A DNA stretch of 14,062 bases from Candidatus Omnitrophota bacterium (GCA_018901615.1 JAHIEN010000019.1:1-14062); one strand, 5' to 3'. Shown: positions 1-7,177, counted from the first letter of the stretch. The notes: generated by a model from the letters alone, not told the origin. Program-made: numbers and translations.

Positions 1-938
1 AGGATCATCAGGCCTATTACAAAAACATAGCCGTATGCCCAGTTGAGTTCAGGCATGTTCCAATGAGACGCGCCAGGATTAAAATTCATTCCATACACAC
101 CGGCTATAAGCGTAAGCGGCATAAATATAGTGGCAACTATGGTCAGGCGTTTCATGATCTCGTTCATCCTGTTTGAGACCGCAGATAAATATATCTCAAA
201 TGTGCCAGCTATAAGGTCGCGATCCGCCTCTAAAAGTTCGTGTATCCTCGCGATATGGTCATAGATATCACGAAAATAAATGACATTCTTAGCGGAAATA
301 AGCTGTGAATCACGCCTGGCAAGCTTATTAATGACGTCTCTTTGAGGTGTTATGCTGCGCCTGAGATCTATAATATTTCTCTTCATATCTATTATTTTAG
401 GCATCACATCGCCTATCTTCCCGCTCAGAACTTCGTCTTCCAGCTCTTCTATCTTGTCATCCCAGTAATCAAGTAAAGGCATGTAATTATCCACTGAAAC
501 ATCGATAATATTGTACAACAAAAAATCAGCGCCTTTTGAGAGTATATGAGGGTTCTTTCTGACCTTATCCAGGTTTATGTCAATAGTCTTTAGCCCTTCC
601 TCGTGGACAGTAACTACAAAATTTTTGCTCAAGAATATATCCAGCTCAGGTTTTTTAATCTCGCTCGACTCTTTGTCATAGAGAACGCTATGAATAACTA
701 TAAACACATGGTCTTCAAATTCATCTATCTTAGGGAGGTCAGTATAATGGCTGCAATCATCTATGGCCAGGGGATGAAAATTAAATACATCGGACAATAT
801 CTTTAATTCTTTTTCGTCTGGCCTGCGCATGTCGACCCACAAAATACCTTGTTTATCCTGCAGTATCCGCTGTATTTGGTCAACATTCAGGTCCTCATGA
901 AATTTCTTGTTAGGGTCCAGATAGAATATATTCAGCAT
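1..938 (-). CDS. corA: CorA-family magnesium/divalent cation channel, C-terminus cut by window edge
   Basis: This is a Mg2+ (possibly Co2+/Ni2+) channel of the inner membrane. I translated it by hand from ATG 938-936, which follows an AAGGAG Shine-Dalgarno about 9 bases upstream. The frame stays open for 312 codons to the window start. The N-terminal ~255 residues are the charged, helix-rich cytoplasmic funnel typical of CorA. They are followed by a hydrophobic helix running through MPLTLIAGV and the diagnostic YGMNF signature (GMN at residues 283-285, bases 84-92), which forms the ion selectivity loop. A second hydrophobic helix is beginning when the sequence runs out. CorA proteins are usually 310-370 residues, so only the end of helix 2 and the basic tail should be missing. 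It is the last visible gene of the TPR-PilZ-membrane protein operon, 14 bases after the preceding stop. Family assignment is secure; the transported ion is inferred. Confidence 0.93.
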   Translation of the reverse strand, partial: MLNIFYLDPNKKFHEDLNVDQIQRILQDKQGILWVDMRRPDEKELKILSDVFNFHPLAIDDCSHYTDLPKIDEFEDHVFIVIHSVLYDKESSEIKKPELDIFLSKNFVVTVHEEGLKTIDINLDKVRKNPHILSKGADFLLYNIIDVSVDNYMPLLDYWDDKIEELEDEVLSGKIGDVMPKIIDMKRNIIDLRRSITPQRDVINKLARRDSQLISAKNVIYFRDIYDHIARIHELLEADRDLIAGTFEIYLSAVSNRMNEIMKRLTIVATIFMPLTLIAGVYGMNFNPGASHWNMPELNWAYGYVFVIGLMI

Positions 939-952
939 ACTGTCTCTCTCCT

Positions 953-1603
953 TTACTGACAATGGTCCTTGTGATCGATAAAACTTAAAGGGAATACAAT
1001 ATCGCTCATGCAGCATGGCAGCATAACAGCGATAATGGTTATTAAAAATATCTCACCTATCATGTGCGTCCAGTCAGGTATGCCGAACGAAATAAGGTAA
1101 AGTATGGACGCCATACTGCTAACCAATACATGCATGGAATGAGAAAACTCTGTGCTCTTTTCTATAGCGGATGGGACAAGAAACCCCGCGGCAACACCTG
1201 TAATAGCAAATGTTATGATTATACGCGGGTGCTCAAGGATACATAGATGAAGGCGCATGTCGGTGCCAAGCAACCTGCCTCCAAGATAAGGCAACAGGAT
1301 GTCGCTAATCCCGCATATGGCTATGGAGCCCGCAAAACCTATCACAAGTGTCTTTATAAAATGTCTATCGTGTTTCCAGAACATGGCTGTCGTGACAAGC
1401 GCGCTCAACAGGATATGCGTGGGGTGAAATATATGGAAAAGTTCTTCTGACGCGCCTGGCAGCCTATGCCCCGCGCCTAAGATAGCGGCGAAAAAGGTGA
1501 GAATTCCCATGATCATTATCCCTATGACTACGCCGAAGATAGAATATGGGAGGTGACCGCCTAATTCAATAATAATATGGCGTAACTTGCCTTGTTTTTT
1601 CAT
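953..1603 (-). CDS. Unrecognised six-helix membrane protein with internal 3+3 helix duplication
   Basis: I do not recognise a named family. The 216-residue protein has about six hydrophobic stretches (near residues 20-43, 60-76, 82-105, 128-146, 157-175, 182-200) and a short basic start, so it should lie in the inner membrane. It appears internally duplicated. HPTHILLSALV at 60-70 resembles HSMHVLVSSMA at 155-165, giving HxxH at the start of helices 2 and 5. CGISDILLP at 97-105 resembles CCMSDIVFP at 197-205, giving CxxSDI at the ends of helices 3 and 6. The repeat unit has three helices, an odd number, so the halves would sit in opposite orientation. His, Cys and Asp at matching places hint at a metal or ion site, which fits the CorA gene 14 bases downstream. 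It starts 3 bases after the pilZ stop without a clear Shine-Dalgarno, suggesting translational coupling. Transport function is inference only. Confidence 0.85.
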   Translation of the reverse strand: MKKQGKLRHIIIELGGHLPYSIFGVVIGIMIMGILTFFAAILGAGHRLPGASEELFHIFHPTHILLSALVTTAMFWKHDRHFIKTLVIGFAGSIAICGISDILLPYLGGRLLGTDMRLHLCILEHPRIIITFAITGVAAGFLVPSAIEKSTEFSHSMHVLVSSMASILYLISFGIPDWTHMIGEIFLITIIAVMLPCCMSDIVFPLSFIDHKDHCQ

Positions 1604-1606
1604 GTC

Positions 1607-1981
1607 TTACATCTTATCGAGATAATATGATAATTTCTCGATCATCTTGTCACAATAATATTTTAAAAACCTGCCTTCGTCTGACCTTTGCATATTGACC
1701 AGCTTTACACCATTAAGGATCTTTTTTTCTGTCTTGCCAAACGCCTTTGTCTCACTGGACCATCTTATCTCTCCAACGAGCTTCACAGGCTCTATTTTAT
1801 CTCCAAGACTAATCTCTAGGTCCACATAAGTGCCAGGCTTTAAAGCTTTTAGAGATTCAAAACATATACCGTCCGCAGAGATATTTAATGTCCTGCTAAT
1901 CAAGGAGAGCTCTTTAGAGTCTAAGACTTTATACCTGGCATCGACCTTTAACTCAAACCTCGGGTACCTTCTTCTTTCCAT
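1607..1981 (-). CDS. Single-domain PilZ protein, predicted c-di-GMP receptor
   Basis: The 124-residue protein is essentially one PilZ domain, a beta-barrel that binds cyclic di-GMP and passes the signal to a partner protein. Both ligand-binding motifs are visible: the N-terminal arginine motif RRRYPR at residues 3-8 (R4xxxR8), and the N/DxSxxG motif as N33-I-S35-A-D-G38. After the barrel core (through about GEIRW and the NGVKLV strand) comes a helical C-terminal tail. There is no transmembrane segment and no enzymatic domain, so it should be a cytosolic adaptor. It sits between a TPR gene (17-base gap) and the duplicated membrane protein (3-base gap), with CorA beyond, so any of these could be its target. 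A weak purine-rich site (AAAGGGA) precedes the ATG. Domain call is strong; the regulated partner is unknown. Confidence 0.88.
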   Translation of the reverse strand: MERRRYPRFELKVDARYKVLDSKELSLISRTLNISADGICFESLKALKPGTYVDLEISLGDKIEPVKLVGEIRWSSETKAFGKTEKKILNGVKLVNMQRSDEGRFLKYYCDKMIEKLSYYLDKM

Positions 1982-1998
1982 TATGAGATCCCTTTCAT

Positions 1999-2715
1999 TT
2001 ATAAAACTTCCATTATGAGTTTTTTAGCCTCATTGGGCTTTGCCGCTAGAAATTTTCTCTTGTGTTCGGATATCCCCAGCTTATCAAGGCATCTGACTAT
2101 GTAAGATATAATCTCGCTGTCTTCCCTGTCGTATGATAGGAGCGACACAAAATCAATCAGCGCCTCCTTGAATCTGGCCTGCGCAAAAAGTATCTTTGCC
2201 ATTTTTCGATATGCGTCACGCTCCACGAAGGACCTGCCGCAATTACAATCTATGATTTTCTTATAAAATTCGTACGCCCTGTTCAGGTTTTCTTCTTCGT
2301 AATACTGGTCACTTATGCGCATGTATGCCATTGCTATATCGTAAGGCTCGATATACTTTTTTTCCTCGTCTTTCAGATTGTCGACAAAATCCTCAAAATC
2401 GCGTATGCCTCGTTCATCTTTAAGCTTATCTCCGTAGGTTTTAAGATTAAACGTGTTATAGATATGTTCACCAATGACACGGTCTATCCTGTCAAGAAGA
2501 TCATAAAGGTAGTATTTCGGATGCTGACTCACAGCGTTCCTGTAATTCTGTATAGCCTTTCTGTAAAGGCTCTCTGCGTGTTCATAATTTTTCCAGTAGG
2601 CCTCGGCACGCGCCTTATTGTGAAACTCCACGGCTATGTCTATATAAGGCTTGACCCGTGAACGCTCCTGGTTCCACTCTTCTATGTGATTCAGTTTTTC
2701 TTCAATATTGTCCAT
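1999..2715 (-). CDS. TPR-repeat protein, first gene of the PilZ/CorA operon
   Basis: The 238-residue, charged, almost wholly helical protein carries TPR-like helix pairs. The clearest are near residues 31-64 (AEAYWKNYEHAESLYRKAI pattern), 127-158 (MRISDQYYEEENLNRAYEFY) and 168-200 (KMAKILFAQARFKEALIDF). TPRs are protein-protein interaction scaffolds; no catalytic motif is visible. There is no signal peptide or membrane helix, so it is expected in the cytosol. The ATG at 2715 has no Shine-Dalgarno, and the best promoter places the transcript start next to it, so it may be translated leaderless. A CNC pair at residues 157-159 is unusual but not part of a recognised zinc motif. Its specific role is unknown; the operon context suggests a scaffold for the PilZ or membrane partners. 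Confidence 0.78.
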   Translation of the reverse strand: MDNIEEKLNHIEEWNQERSRVKPYIDIAVEFHNKARAEAYWKNYEHAESLYRKAIQNYRNAVSQHPKYYLYDLLDRIDRVIGEHIYNTFNLKTYGDKLKDERGIRDFEDFVDNLKDEEKKYIEPYDIAMAYMRISDQYYEEENLNRAYEFYKKIIDCNCGRSFVERDAYRKMAKILFAQARFKEALIDFVSLLSYDREDSEIISYIVRCLDKLGISEHKRKFLAAKPNEAKKLIMEVL

Positions 2716-2723
2716 TGTGTTTT

Positions 2724-2752
2724 AATATAACATAAATCCTGTCAAATGTTAA
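2724..2752 (-). promoter_or_regulatory. Predicted promoter for the TPR-pilZ-membrane protein-corA operon
   Basis: On the minus strand a -35 TTAACA (2752-2747) is followed after exactly 17 bases by TATATT (2729-2724), with an extended -10 TG one base before it. Counting from the -10, transcription should begin near 2718-2716, directly before the ATG at 2715. The match is by eye against the sigma-70 consensus and is untested. A perfect TTGACA hexamer at 2745-2740 lies within the spacer but has no -10 at a suitable distance. Confidence 0.6.
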
Positions 2753-2753
2753 G

Positions 2754-2774
2754 AACTTTTAACTTTTGACTTTG
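2754..2774. repeat. Three tandem heptamers between divergent promoters
   Basis: AACTTTT (2754-2760), AACTTTT (2761-2767) and GACTTTG (2768-2774) form a 7-base direct repeat, two copies exact and one degenerate. It lies between the two divergent -35 elements and overlaps the plus-strand TTGACT. It could be an operator or simply low-complexity AT-rich sequence. Confidence 0.45.
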
Positions 2775-2794
2775 ATTGCTCATTATGCTATATT
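2766..2794 (+). promoter_or_regulatory. Predicted promoter for comF-lptF-lptG
   Basis: TTGACT (2766-2771) is separated by 17 bases from TATATT (2789-2794), preceded by TGC, an extended -10. The expected transcription start is about 2800-2802, immediately upstream of the ATG at 2803. This close match argues against translation from the TTG at 2776 or the ATG at 2785, since both lie upstream of the predicted transcript start. Confidence 0.62.
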
Positions 2795-2802
2795 TACGCT
2801 AT

Positions 2803-3528
2803 ATGTTAGGGATTTTGATAAATTTACTTTACCCAGCTTCCTGTCAGGTCTGCGGGATAAAAACAAACCGGTGGAATGAAAATATCTGCGCGGATTGCCT
2901 TAAAAATATGCGGAAGCGGCTCCCTCCTTTTTGCAGAAAATGCGGCAGGCAGATGCCTGGTAACCCGGGGTCAGAAAATATATGCGCTGACTGCAGAAAC
3001 AGCGCTGTCTATTTTGACAGGGCGCTTTCCGCGTTTCATTATGATGATTCGCTAAAGGAACTGGTCCATAGCTTCAAATATAACAAGGCCACATGTATGG
3101 CAAAAGAATTTTCAGATCTTATCACAGCCTTTATGAAACAGCATGGCATAGACAGGGAAATAGATCTTATTTTACCCATACCCATGCATCCCGCCAGACT
3201 CTTCAAAAGAGAGGTAAACCCGTCTGATATACTCGCTAAAAATATAGCCAGAAAGCTATCTGTCAGGTATTCAGGCGCATTTTTAAAGAAAATAAAAAAC
3301 ACACGCGCGCAGAGTAAGCTCAGCCGGCATGAGCGTATTAAAAATATAAAAGGCAGTTTTTTCCTGACCAGGCACGGGGCCATCGAGACCAGGCAAAAAA
3401 ATATACTGCTTGTGGATGATCTTTTTACTACAGGGTCCACTGTAAACGAGTGCGCCAGGGTCCTTAAAAAAGCTGGTTCAGGCCGGGTGAATGTAATCAC
3501 GCTGGCGCGCGGAGATAGCCTGCCATGA
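2803..3528 (+). CDS. comF: ComF-family phosphoribosyltransferase-like protein with double zinc motif
   Basis: This 241-residue ComF/ComFC-type protein belongs to the family linked to DNA uptake during natural transformation in some bacteria, though many members have unproven roles. An N-terminal cysteine module has C14xxC17...C29xxC32, then C44xxC47...C61xxC64, as expected for zinc binding. The C-terminal domain is a type I phosphoribosyltransferase fold with the PRPP-loop motif VDDLFTTGST at about residues 204-213. Length is normal. The frame can be extended upstream to a TTG at 2776 (250 residues), but none of the possible starts has a Shine-Dalgarno. ATG 2803 fits the usual ComF N-terminus and the promoter position, so I chose it. 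The stop overlaps the lptF start by 4 bases (ATGA), so the two are probably translationally coupled. Family call is strong; biological role here is uncertain. Confidence 0.9.
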   Translation: MLGILINLLYPASCQVCGIKTNRWNENICADCLKNMRKRLPPFCRKCGRQMPGNPGSENICADCRNSAVYFDRALSAFHYDDSLKELVHSFKYNKATCMAKEFSDLITAFMKQHGIDREIDLILPIPMHPARLFKREVNPSDILAKNIARKLSVRYSGAFLKKIKNTRAQSKLSRHERIKNIKGSFFLTRHGAIETRQKNILLVDDLFTTGSTVNECARVLKKAGSGRVNVITLARGDSLP

Positions 3529-4622
3529 AAATACTCAGAAGCTATATATTAAAAGAAATAACCGTAGTGTTTTTCTTTTCCCTCTTAATATTTACCTTTG
3601 CGCTGGTTACCGGCAACATGATAAAACTGGCTGACCTTGTGATCAATAAAGGCATAAATATAATCCTCGTGGGAAAGCTTTTCTTGTATCTTATCCCTTT
3701 TCTCCTCAGCTATACCATACCCATGTCTGTCCTGAGCGCTATGCTTATTGTGTTTGGAAGACTCTCTTCAGATAATGAGATCGCGGCAATGCGCGCCAAT
3801 GGCGTAAACCTCTACAGGCTCACGATCCCCCTTCTCATAGGAGGCCTGGTACTAAGCCTTTTTTCCATAATACTCAATAACAGGATCCTTCCTGAATCAC
3901 ACTTTACATCAAGAAAGATCGTAAAAAATATAGGTGTAAAAAACCCCGCCGCGTATCTTGAGACAGGCACATTTATAAAAAGTTTCAAGGATTACATTAT
4001 ATTTATACACGAGATAGACAAAAACAAGATGAAAGGCGTGCGCATCTACCATCTGCAGGAAGGCCGGCCCACCAGGACCATCATAGCCAAAAATGGGGAG
4101 TTTATAAGCCTGGAAAATCAGAACGCGGTAAAACTGAAGCTCATGAATGGCACTAGCGACGAACCAAATCCGAAAAACCCGTTAAATTTTTACAAGCTGA
4201 ATTTTAACACCTATTACCTTACGATGGACTTGGACGATTCTATATCATCATCAGGCTATATAGAAAAGAAACCCAAGGAAATGAATTTCAGGGAAATCAA
4301 ACAGGAGGTAAAAAAATTAGGCCTGCACCATATAGACGCCCCCTCTCTTATAGCGGAATTTCACAGAAAAATATCTATATCTTTCGCCAGCATGGTATTT
4401 GTCATAATAGGTATCTCTCTCGGTATCTTCGCGAAGCGCGGTGAAAAAACAATACAGTTCGCCATTGCCCTCGGAGTCATTGTGCTATACTACCTATTGA
4501 TGGCGGGCGGCATGGCCATATCATTAAAAGGCGTCCAGCCTATTGCCCTGTGGATATATTTGCCGAACATCATATTTTCCACCATTGGAATAATTTTATT
4601 CACCAATACCGTCAATAGCTAA
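3525..4622 (+). CDS. lptF: LPS export permease, LptF type (YjgP/YjgQ family)
   Basis: The 365-residue inner-membrane subunit of the LptB2FG ABC transporter extracts LPS from the inner membrane and feeds it to the periplasmic bridge. The order of parts fits the family. Helices near residues 11-31, 50-75 and 101-118 are followed by a ~150-residue periplasmic jelly-roll region, then three C-terminal helices (about 276-298, 304-324, 337-358). The signature loop after helix 2, with SDNEIAAMRANGV at residues 82-94, is the coupling region that contacts the LptB ATPase. The start codon overlaps the comF stop, and lptG follows after 3 bases. LptB is not in the window. F versus G is assigned mainly by gene order and is less certain than the family. 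Confidence 0.9.
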   Translation: MKILRSYILKEITVVFFFSLLIFTFALVTGNMIKLADLVINKGINIILVGKLFLYLIPFLLSYTIPMSVLSAMLIVFGRLSSDNEIAAMRANGVNLYRLTIPLLIGGLVLSLFSIILNNRILPESHFTSRKIVKNIGVKNPAAYLETGTFIKSFKDYIIFIHEIDKNKMKGVRIYHLQEGRPTRTIIAKNGEFISLENQNAVKLKLMNGTSDEPNPKNPLNFYKLNFNTYYLTMDLDDSISSSGYIEKKPKEMNFREIKQEVKKLGLHHIDAPSLIAEFHRKISISFASMVFVIIGISLGIFAKRGEKTIQFAIALGVIVLYYLLMAGGMAISLKGVQPIALWIYLPNIIFSTIGIILFTNTVNS

Positions 4623-4625
4623 AAG

Positions 4626-5720
4626 ATGCGTATATTAGATAAGTATATAATCAAAAACTTTGTCACCCCTTTCCTGTACTGCCTTGTGCTTTTTATTTTT
4701 CTTTACATGATAATAGACGTATTCGGCCATCTCGATGAGATACTCAAGCGCGGGATACCTCTTTTGATACTTCAGGAATACTACCTGTCAATGATCCCTT
4801 TAATCATAATGCACAGCGCTCCTGTGGCAAGCCTGATCTCAACGATCTATGTCATAAGCACGATGAATAAAAATGACGAAATCATAGCCATGCGCGCCGC
4901 GGGTATAAGCATAGGCCGCATACTTACGCCTCTGGTATGTCTCGGACTCGCAATATCGATCGCGGTTTTTGTTGTCTCTGAAAAGATCCTCCCTTCAGCT
5001 ATAAAAAATTCGCAGTATATAAAGGATAAGTATATCGAAAATAGTGATAGGGTTAAGGGTGCCGATAAGAAATCAATATATAACATAGCGCTTTACGGCA
5101 AAGACGACAGGCTTATATTTATAAAAAGTTATGACAGCAAAAACAGCATTGCCAGAGATATCACTATACTGCAGCAAGATAAGAAAGGGAACGTCGCTTC
5201 AAAGACAGACAGCCGCGAAGGTAAATGGACAGGCTCCTCTTGGCAATTTTCAGATATCCTTATCTATAACCTTGACAACGACGGCATGGTCGCGGGAAAT
5301 CCTTCTTTCTTTGAAAATAAAGAATTTGACATGGAAAACCCAGCGGAACTTATCGCGAAAGGCACAAACTATGAATTTATGAGTTTCAAGGACCTTCGCA
5401 ATTATATAAATAATTTTTCAAATATATCCCCGCATATAATCAAAAGGCTCCGCGTCGACCTGCATCAAAAGCTAAGCATGCCTTTTACAAACATGGTATT
5501 GATCCTTATCGGAGCCGCGTTTGCTTTAAAGATAAAGCGGAGAGGCAAGGCTGCCGCGATGATGGGAATAGGGATCAGCGTAGTGATAGGCTTTATATAC
5601 TACGCCTTTATGGCTACTTTTATAGCCCTTGGAAAAGGCAGTATCCTGCCGGCCTTCTGGGCAGCCCACCTGGCGAATATAATATTCGGTTCCGTCGGGA
5701 TTATATTGATAAGAAATTGA
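4626..5720 (+). CDS. lptG: LPS export permease, LptG type (YjgP/YjgQ family)
   Basis: This 364-residue partner of the preceding permease has the same layout. N-terminal helices lie near 12-32, 52-76 and 98-117, followed by a periplasmic beta-rich domain at about 120-265 and a C-terminal helix trio. The loop NDEIIAMRAAGIS (residues 83-95) mirrors the NEIAAMRANGV loop of LptF and is the expected LptB-coupling helix. Its presence beside lptF is direct evidence for an LPS-type outer membrane. It begins 3 bases after the lptF stop with only a weak purine stretch upstream, so translation probably depends on coupling. No hairpin followed by a T run is seen after its stop at 5718-5720, so the end of the transcript is undefined. 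Confidence 0.9.
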   Translation: MRILDKYIIKNFVTPFLYCLVLFIFLYMIIDVFGHLDEILKRGIPLLILQEYYLSMIPLIIMHSAPVASLISTIYVISTMNKNDEIIAMRAAGISIGRILTPLVCLGLAISIAVFVVSEKILPSAIKNSQYIKDKYIENSDRVKGADKKSIYNIALYGKDDRLIFIKSYDSKNSIARDITILQQDKKGNVASKTDSREGKWTGSSWQFSDILIYNLDNDGMVAGNPSFFENKEFDMENPAELIAKGTNYEFMSFKDLRNYINNFSNISPHIIKRLRVDLHQKLSMPFTNMVLILIGAAFALKIKRRGKAAAMMGIGISVVIGFIYYAFMATFIALGKGSILPAFWAAHLANIIFGSVGIILIRN

Positions 5721-5721
5721 G

Positions 5722-5741
5722 GAGCCCGCTGCGGCGGACGA
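5722..5741. repeat. GC-rich dispersed repeat, copy 1 (degenerate palindrome)
   Basis: The minus-strand reading TCGTCCGCCGCAGCGGGCTC closely resembles the palindrome at 14016-14036. It shares TCGTCCGCC exactly and then a similar GCGG(A/G)CTC right arm. It lies in the 40-base junction between convergent lptG and ahcY and is strikingly GC-rich against its surroundings. It can form only a short stem (CCGC/GCGG) and has no T run, so it is not a clear intrinsic terminator. Confidence 0.55.
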
Positions 5742-5743
5742 CG

Positions 5744-5767
5744 AAGGATCAGTAGAAGGATCAGTAG
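5744..5767. repeat. Perfect 12-bp tandem duplication spanning the ahcY stop codon
   Basis: AAGGATCAGTAG occurs twice head to tail, at 5744-5755 and 5756-5767. The unit length is divisible by three and includes the ahcY stop, so the minus strand reads Tyr-TGA-Ser-Phe-Tyr-TGA, giving a second in-frame stop 12 bases after the first. Confidence 0.9.
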
Positions 5768-7167
5768 CGGTAGTGCTCTGGCTTGTAAGGTCCTTCTGTA
5801 GGCACGCCTATATAATCAGCTTGTTCTTTAGAAAGCTTAGTAAGCCTTACCCCTATCTTATCCAGATGCATCCTGGCTACTTCTTCATCAAGGTATTTGG
5901 GCAATCTATAGACGGTCTTTTCGTATTTGTCCTTATTCTTCCATAGATCCAACTGAGCAAGGACCTGGTTAGTAAAAGAATTTGACATGACGAATGAAGG
6001 ATGTCCTGTAGCGCAGCCAAGATTGACCAGCCTTCCTTCAGCCAATAGATAGATCTCTTTGCCATTAGGAAAGATATACTTATCTACCTGCGGTTTAATA
6101 TTTATCCTTTTAATACCAGGGTACCTTTCAAGAGAGGCGACCTGGATTTCATTGTCAAAATGTCCTATATTGCACACGATAGCCTGGTCTTTCATTTTTT
6201 CCATGTGCTCGATCCTGATGACATCTTTATTCCCCGTGGCCGTCACATATATATCTCCGATACCCAAGGTGTCTTCCAGGGTAGCCACTTCAAAACCTTC
6301 CATGGCTGCCTGCAAAGCGCAGATAGGGTCTATTTCAGTCACAATAATTCTCGCGCCGAGCCCTACCAGAGAATGCGTAGAGCCTTTTCCGACATCGCCA
6401 TAACCACAGACTACAGCGACCTTGCCAGCCACCATGACATCAGTCGCCCTTTTAATGCCGTCGAGCAAGGATTCCCTGCATCCATATAGATTGTCAAATT
6501 TCGACTTGGTGACAGAATCATTTACATTGATCGCTGGGACAAGGAGTTCTCCCTTCTTCATCATCCGATAAAGGCGATTGACTCCTGTAGTGGTCTCTTC
6601 TGAAACACCCTTCCATTCTTTGGCTATCGCGCTCCATTTACCTGGATCTTCCTTTAATCTTTTCTTTAACAACTTAATGAGCTCTGCTTCATCCTCCCCG
6701 CCTGATTTTCTATCAAGGGACGCTGGGTCCTTCTCAGCTGAAACCCCTAAGTGAATCATTAAAGTCGCGTCCCCTCCGTCATCCACTATAAGCTGCGGCC
6801 CTTTGCCCCCGGGAAAAGTAATGGCCTGCTCTGTACACCACCAGAAATCCTCGATAGTCTCGCCTTTCCACGCGAATACCGGAATGCCGGCCTTTGCTAT
6901 AGCTGCCGCGGCATGATCCTGTGTGGAAAATATATTGCAGCTTGCCCATCTGATATCAGCCCCAAGCTCAGCAAGCGTTTCAATAAGCACTGCTGTCTGG
7001 ATAGTCATATGCAGAGAACCCATGATCCTGACTCCGGATAAAGGCTTTTGCTTTGCGTGTTTTTTTCTTATAGCCATAAGCCCGGGCATCTCATGCTGGG
7101 CGATCTCTATTTCTTTTCTTCCAAAATCAGCGAGACTTATATCTTTTATTTTATAATCCTTGGACAT
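5761..7167 (-). CDS. ahcY: S-adenosylhomocysteine hydrolase
   Basis: This enzyme splits S-adenosylhomocysteine reversibly into adenosine and homocysteine, removing the product inhibitor of methyltransferases; it is a cytosolic NAD-dependent enzyme. The 468-residue length matches the long form. Visible landmarks are the substrate-domain SLHMT (H53), VDDGGDAT (128-135), EETTTG (190-195), NDSVTKSKFDN (K221, D225) and GCRES (229-233). The NAD-binding loop is VCGYGDVGKG (253-262), and the canonical C-terminus is KPEHYRY (462-468), whose Lys and Tyr complete the neighbouring subunit's NAD site. A roughly 40-residue insert at about 145-185 is the one shared by many bacterial and plant enzymes. ATG 7167 follows an AAGGAG Shine-Dalgarno. 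It lies 10 bases after metK, completing a SAM synthesis and recycling pair, and is the last gene of the long operon. Confidence 0.97.
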   Translation of the reverse strand: MSKDYKIKDISLADFGRKEIEIAQHEMPGLMAIRKKHAKQKPLSGVRIMGSLHMTIQTAVLIETLAELGADIRWASCNIFSTQDHAAAAIAKAGIPVFAWKGETIEDFWWCTEQAITFPGGKGPQLIVDDGGDATLMIHLGVSAEKDPASLDRKSGGEDEAELIKLLKKRLKEDPGKWSAIAKEWKGVSEETTTGVNRLYRMMKKGELLVPAINVNDSVTKSKFDNLYGCRESLLDGIKRATDVMVAGKVAVVCGYGDVGKGSTHSLVGLGARIIVTEIDPICALQAAMEGFEVATLEDTLGIGDIYVTATGNKDVIRIEHMEKMKDQAIVCNIGHFDNEIQVASLERYPGIKRINIKPQVDKYIFPNGKEIYLLAEGRLVNLGCATGHPSFVMSNSFTNQVLAQLDLWKNKDKYEKTVYRLPKYLDEEVARMHLDKIGVRLTKLSKEQADYIGVPTEGPYKPEHYRY

Positions 7168-7177
7168 CTCACACTCC

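Noticed and set aside
603..806. 67-codon plus-strand open frame
   Set aside because: It is antisense to the hand-translated corA coding region, which is continuous through it.
2740..2745. Perfect minus-strand TTGACA hexamer as the -35 for the TPR operon
   Set aside because: At 16-18 bases downstream there is no -10-like hexamer; the TTAACA at 2752-2747 pairs properly with TATATT.
2776..2802. Nine-codon N-terminal extension of comF from a TTG start
   Set aside because: It has no Shine-Dalgarno, overlaps the predicted -10 element, and is not needed for the normal ComF N-terminus, which fits ATG 2803.
3039..3500. 153-codon minus-strand open frame
   Set aside because: It lies wholly antisense to comF, and its translation shows no domain, only the reversed coding bias of comF.
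5721..5760. Intrinsic terminator between convergent lptG and ahcY
   Set aside because: Only a weak GC-rich stem is possible and no T run follows on either strand; it is better described as a repeat.
6059..6489. Two plus-strand open frames of 109-114 codons
   Set aside because: They are antisense to the highly conserved NAD-binding region of ahcY, mutually overlapping, and without recognisable protein features.
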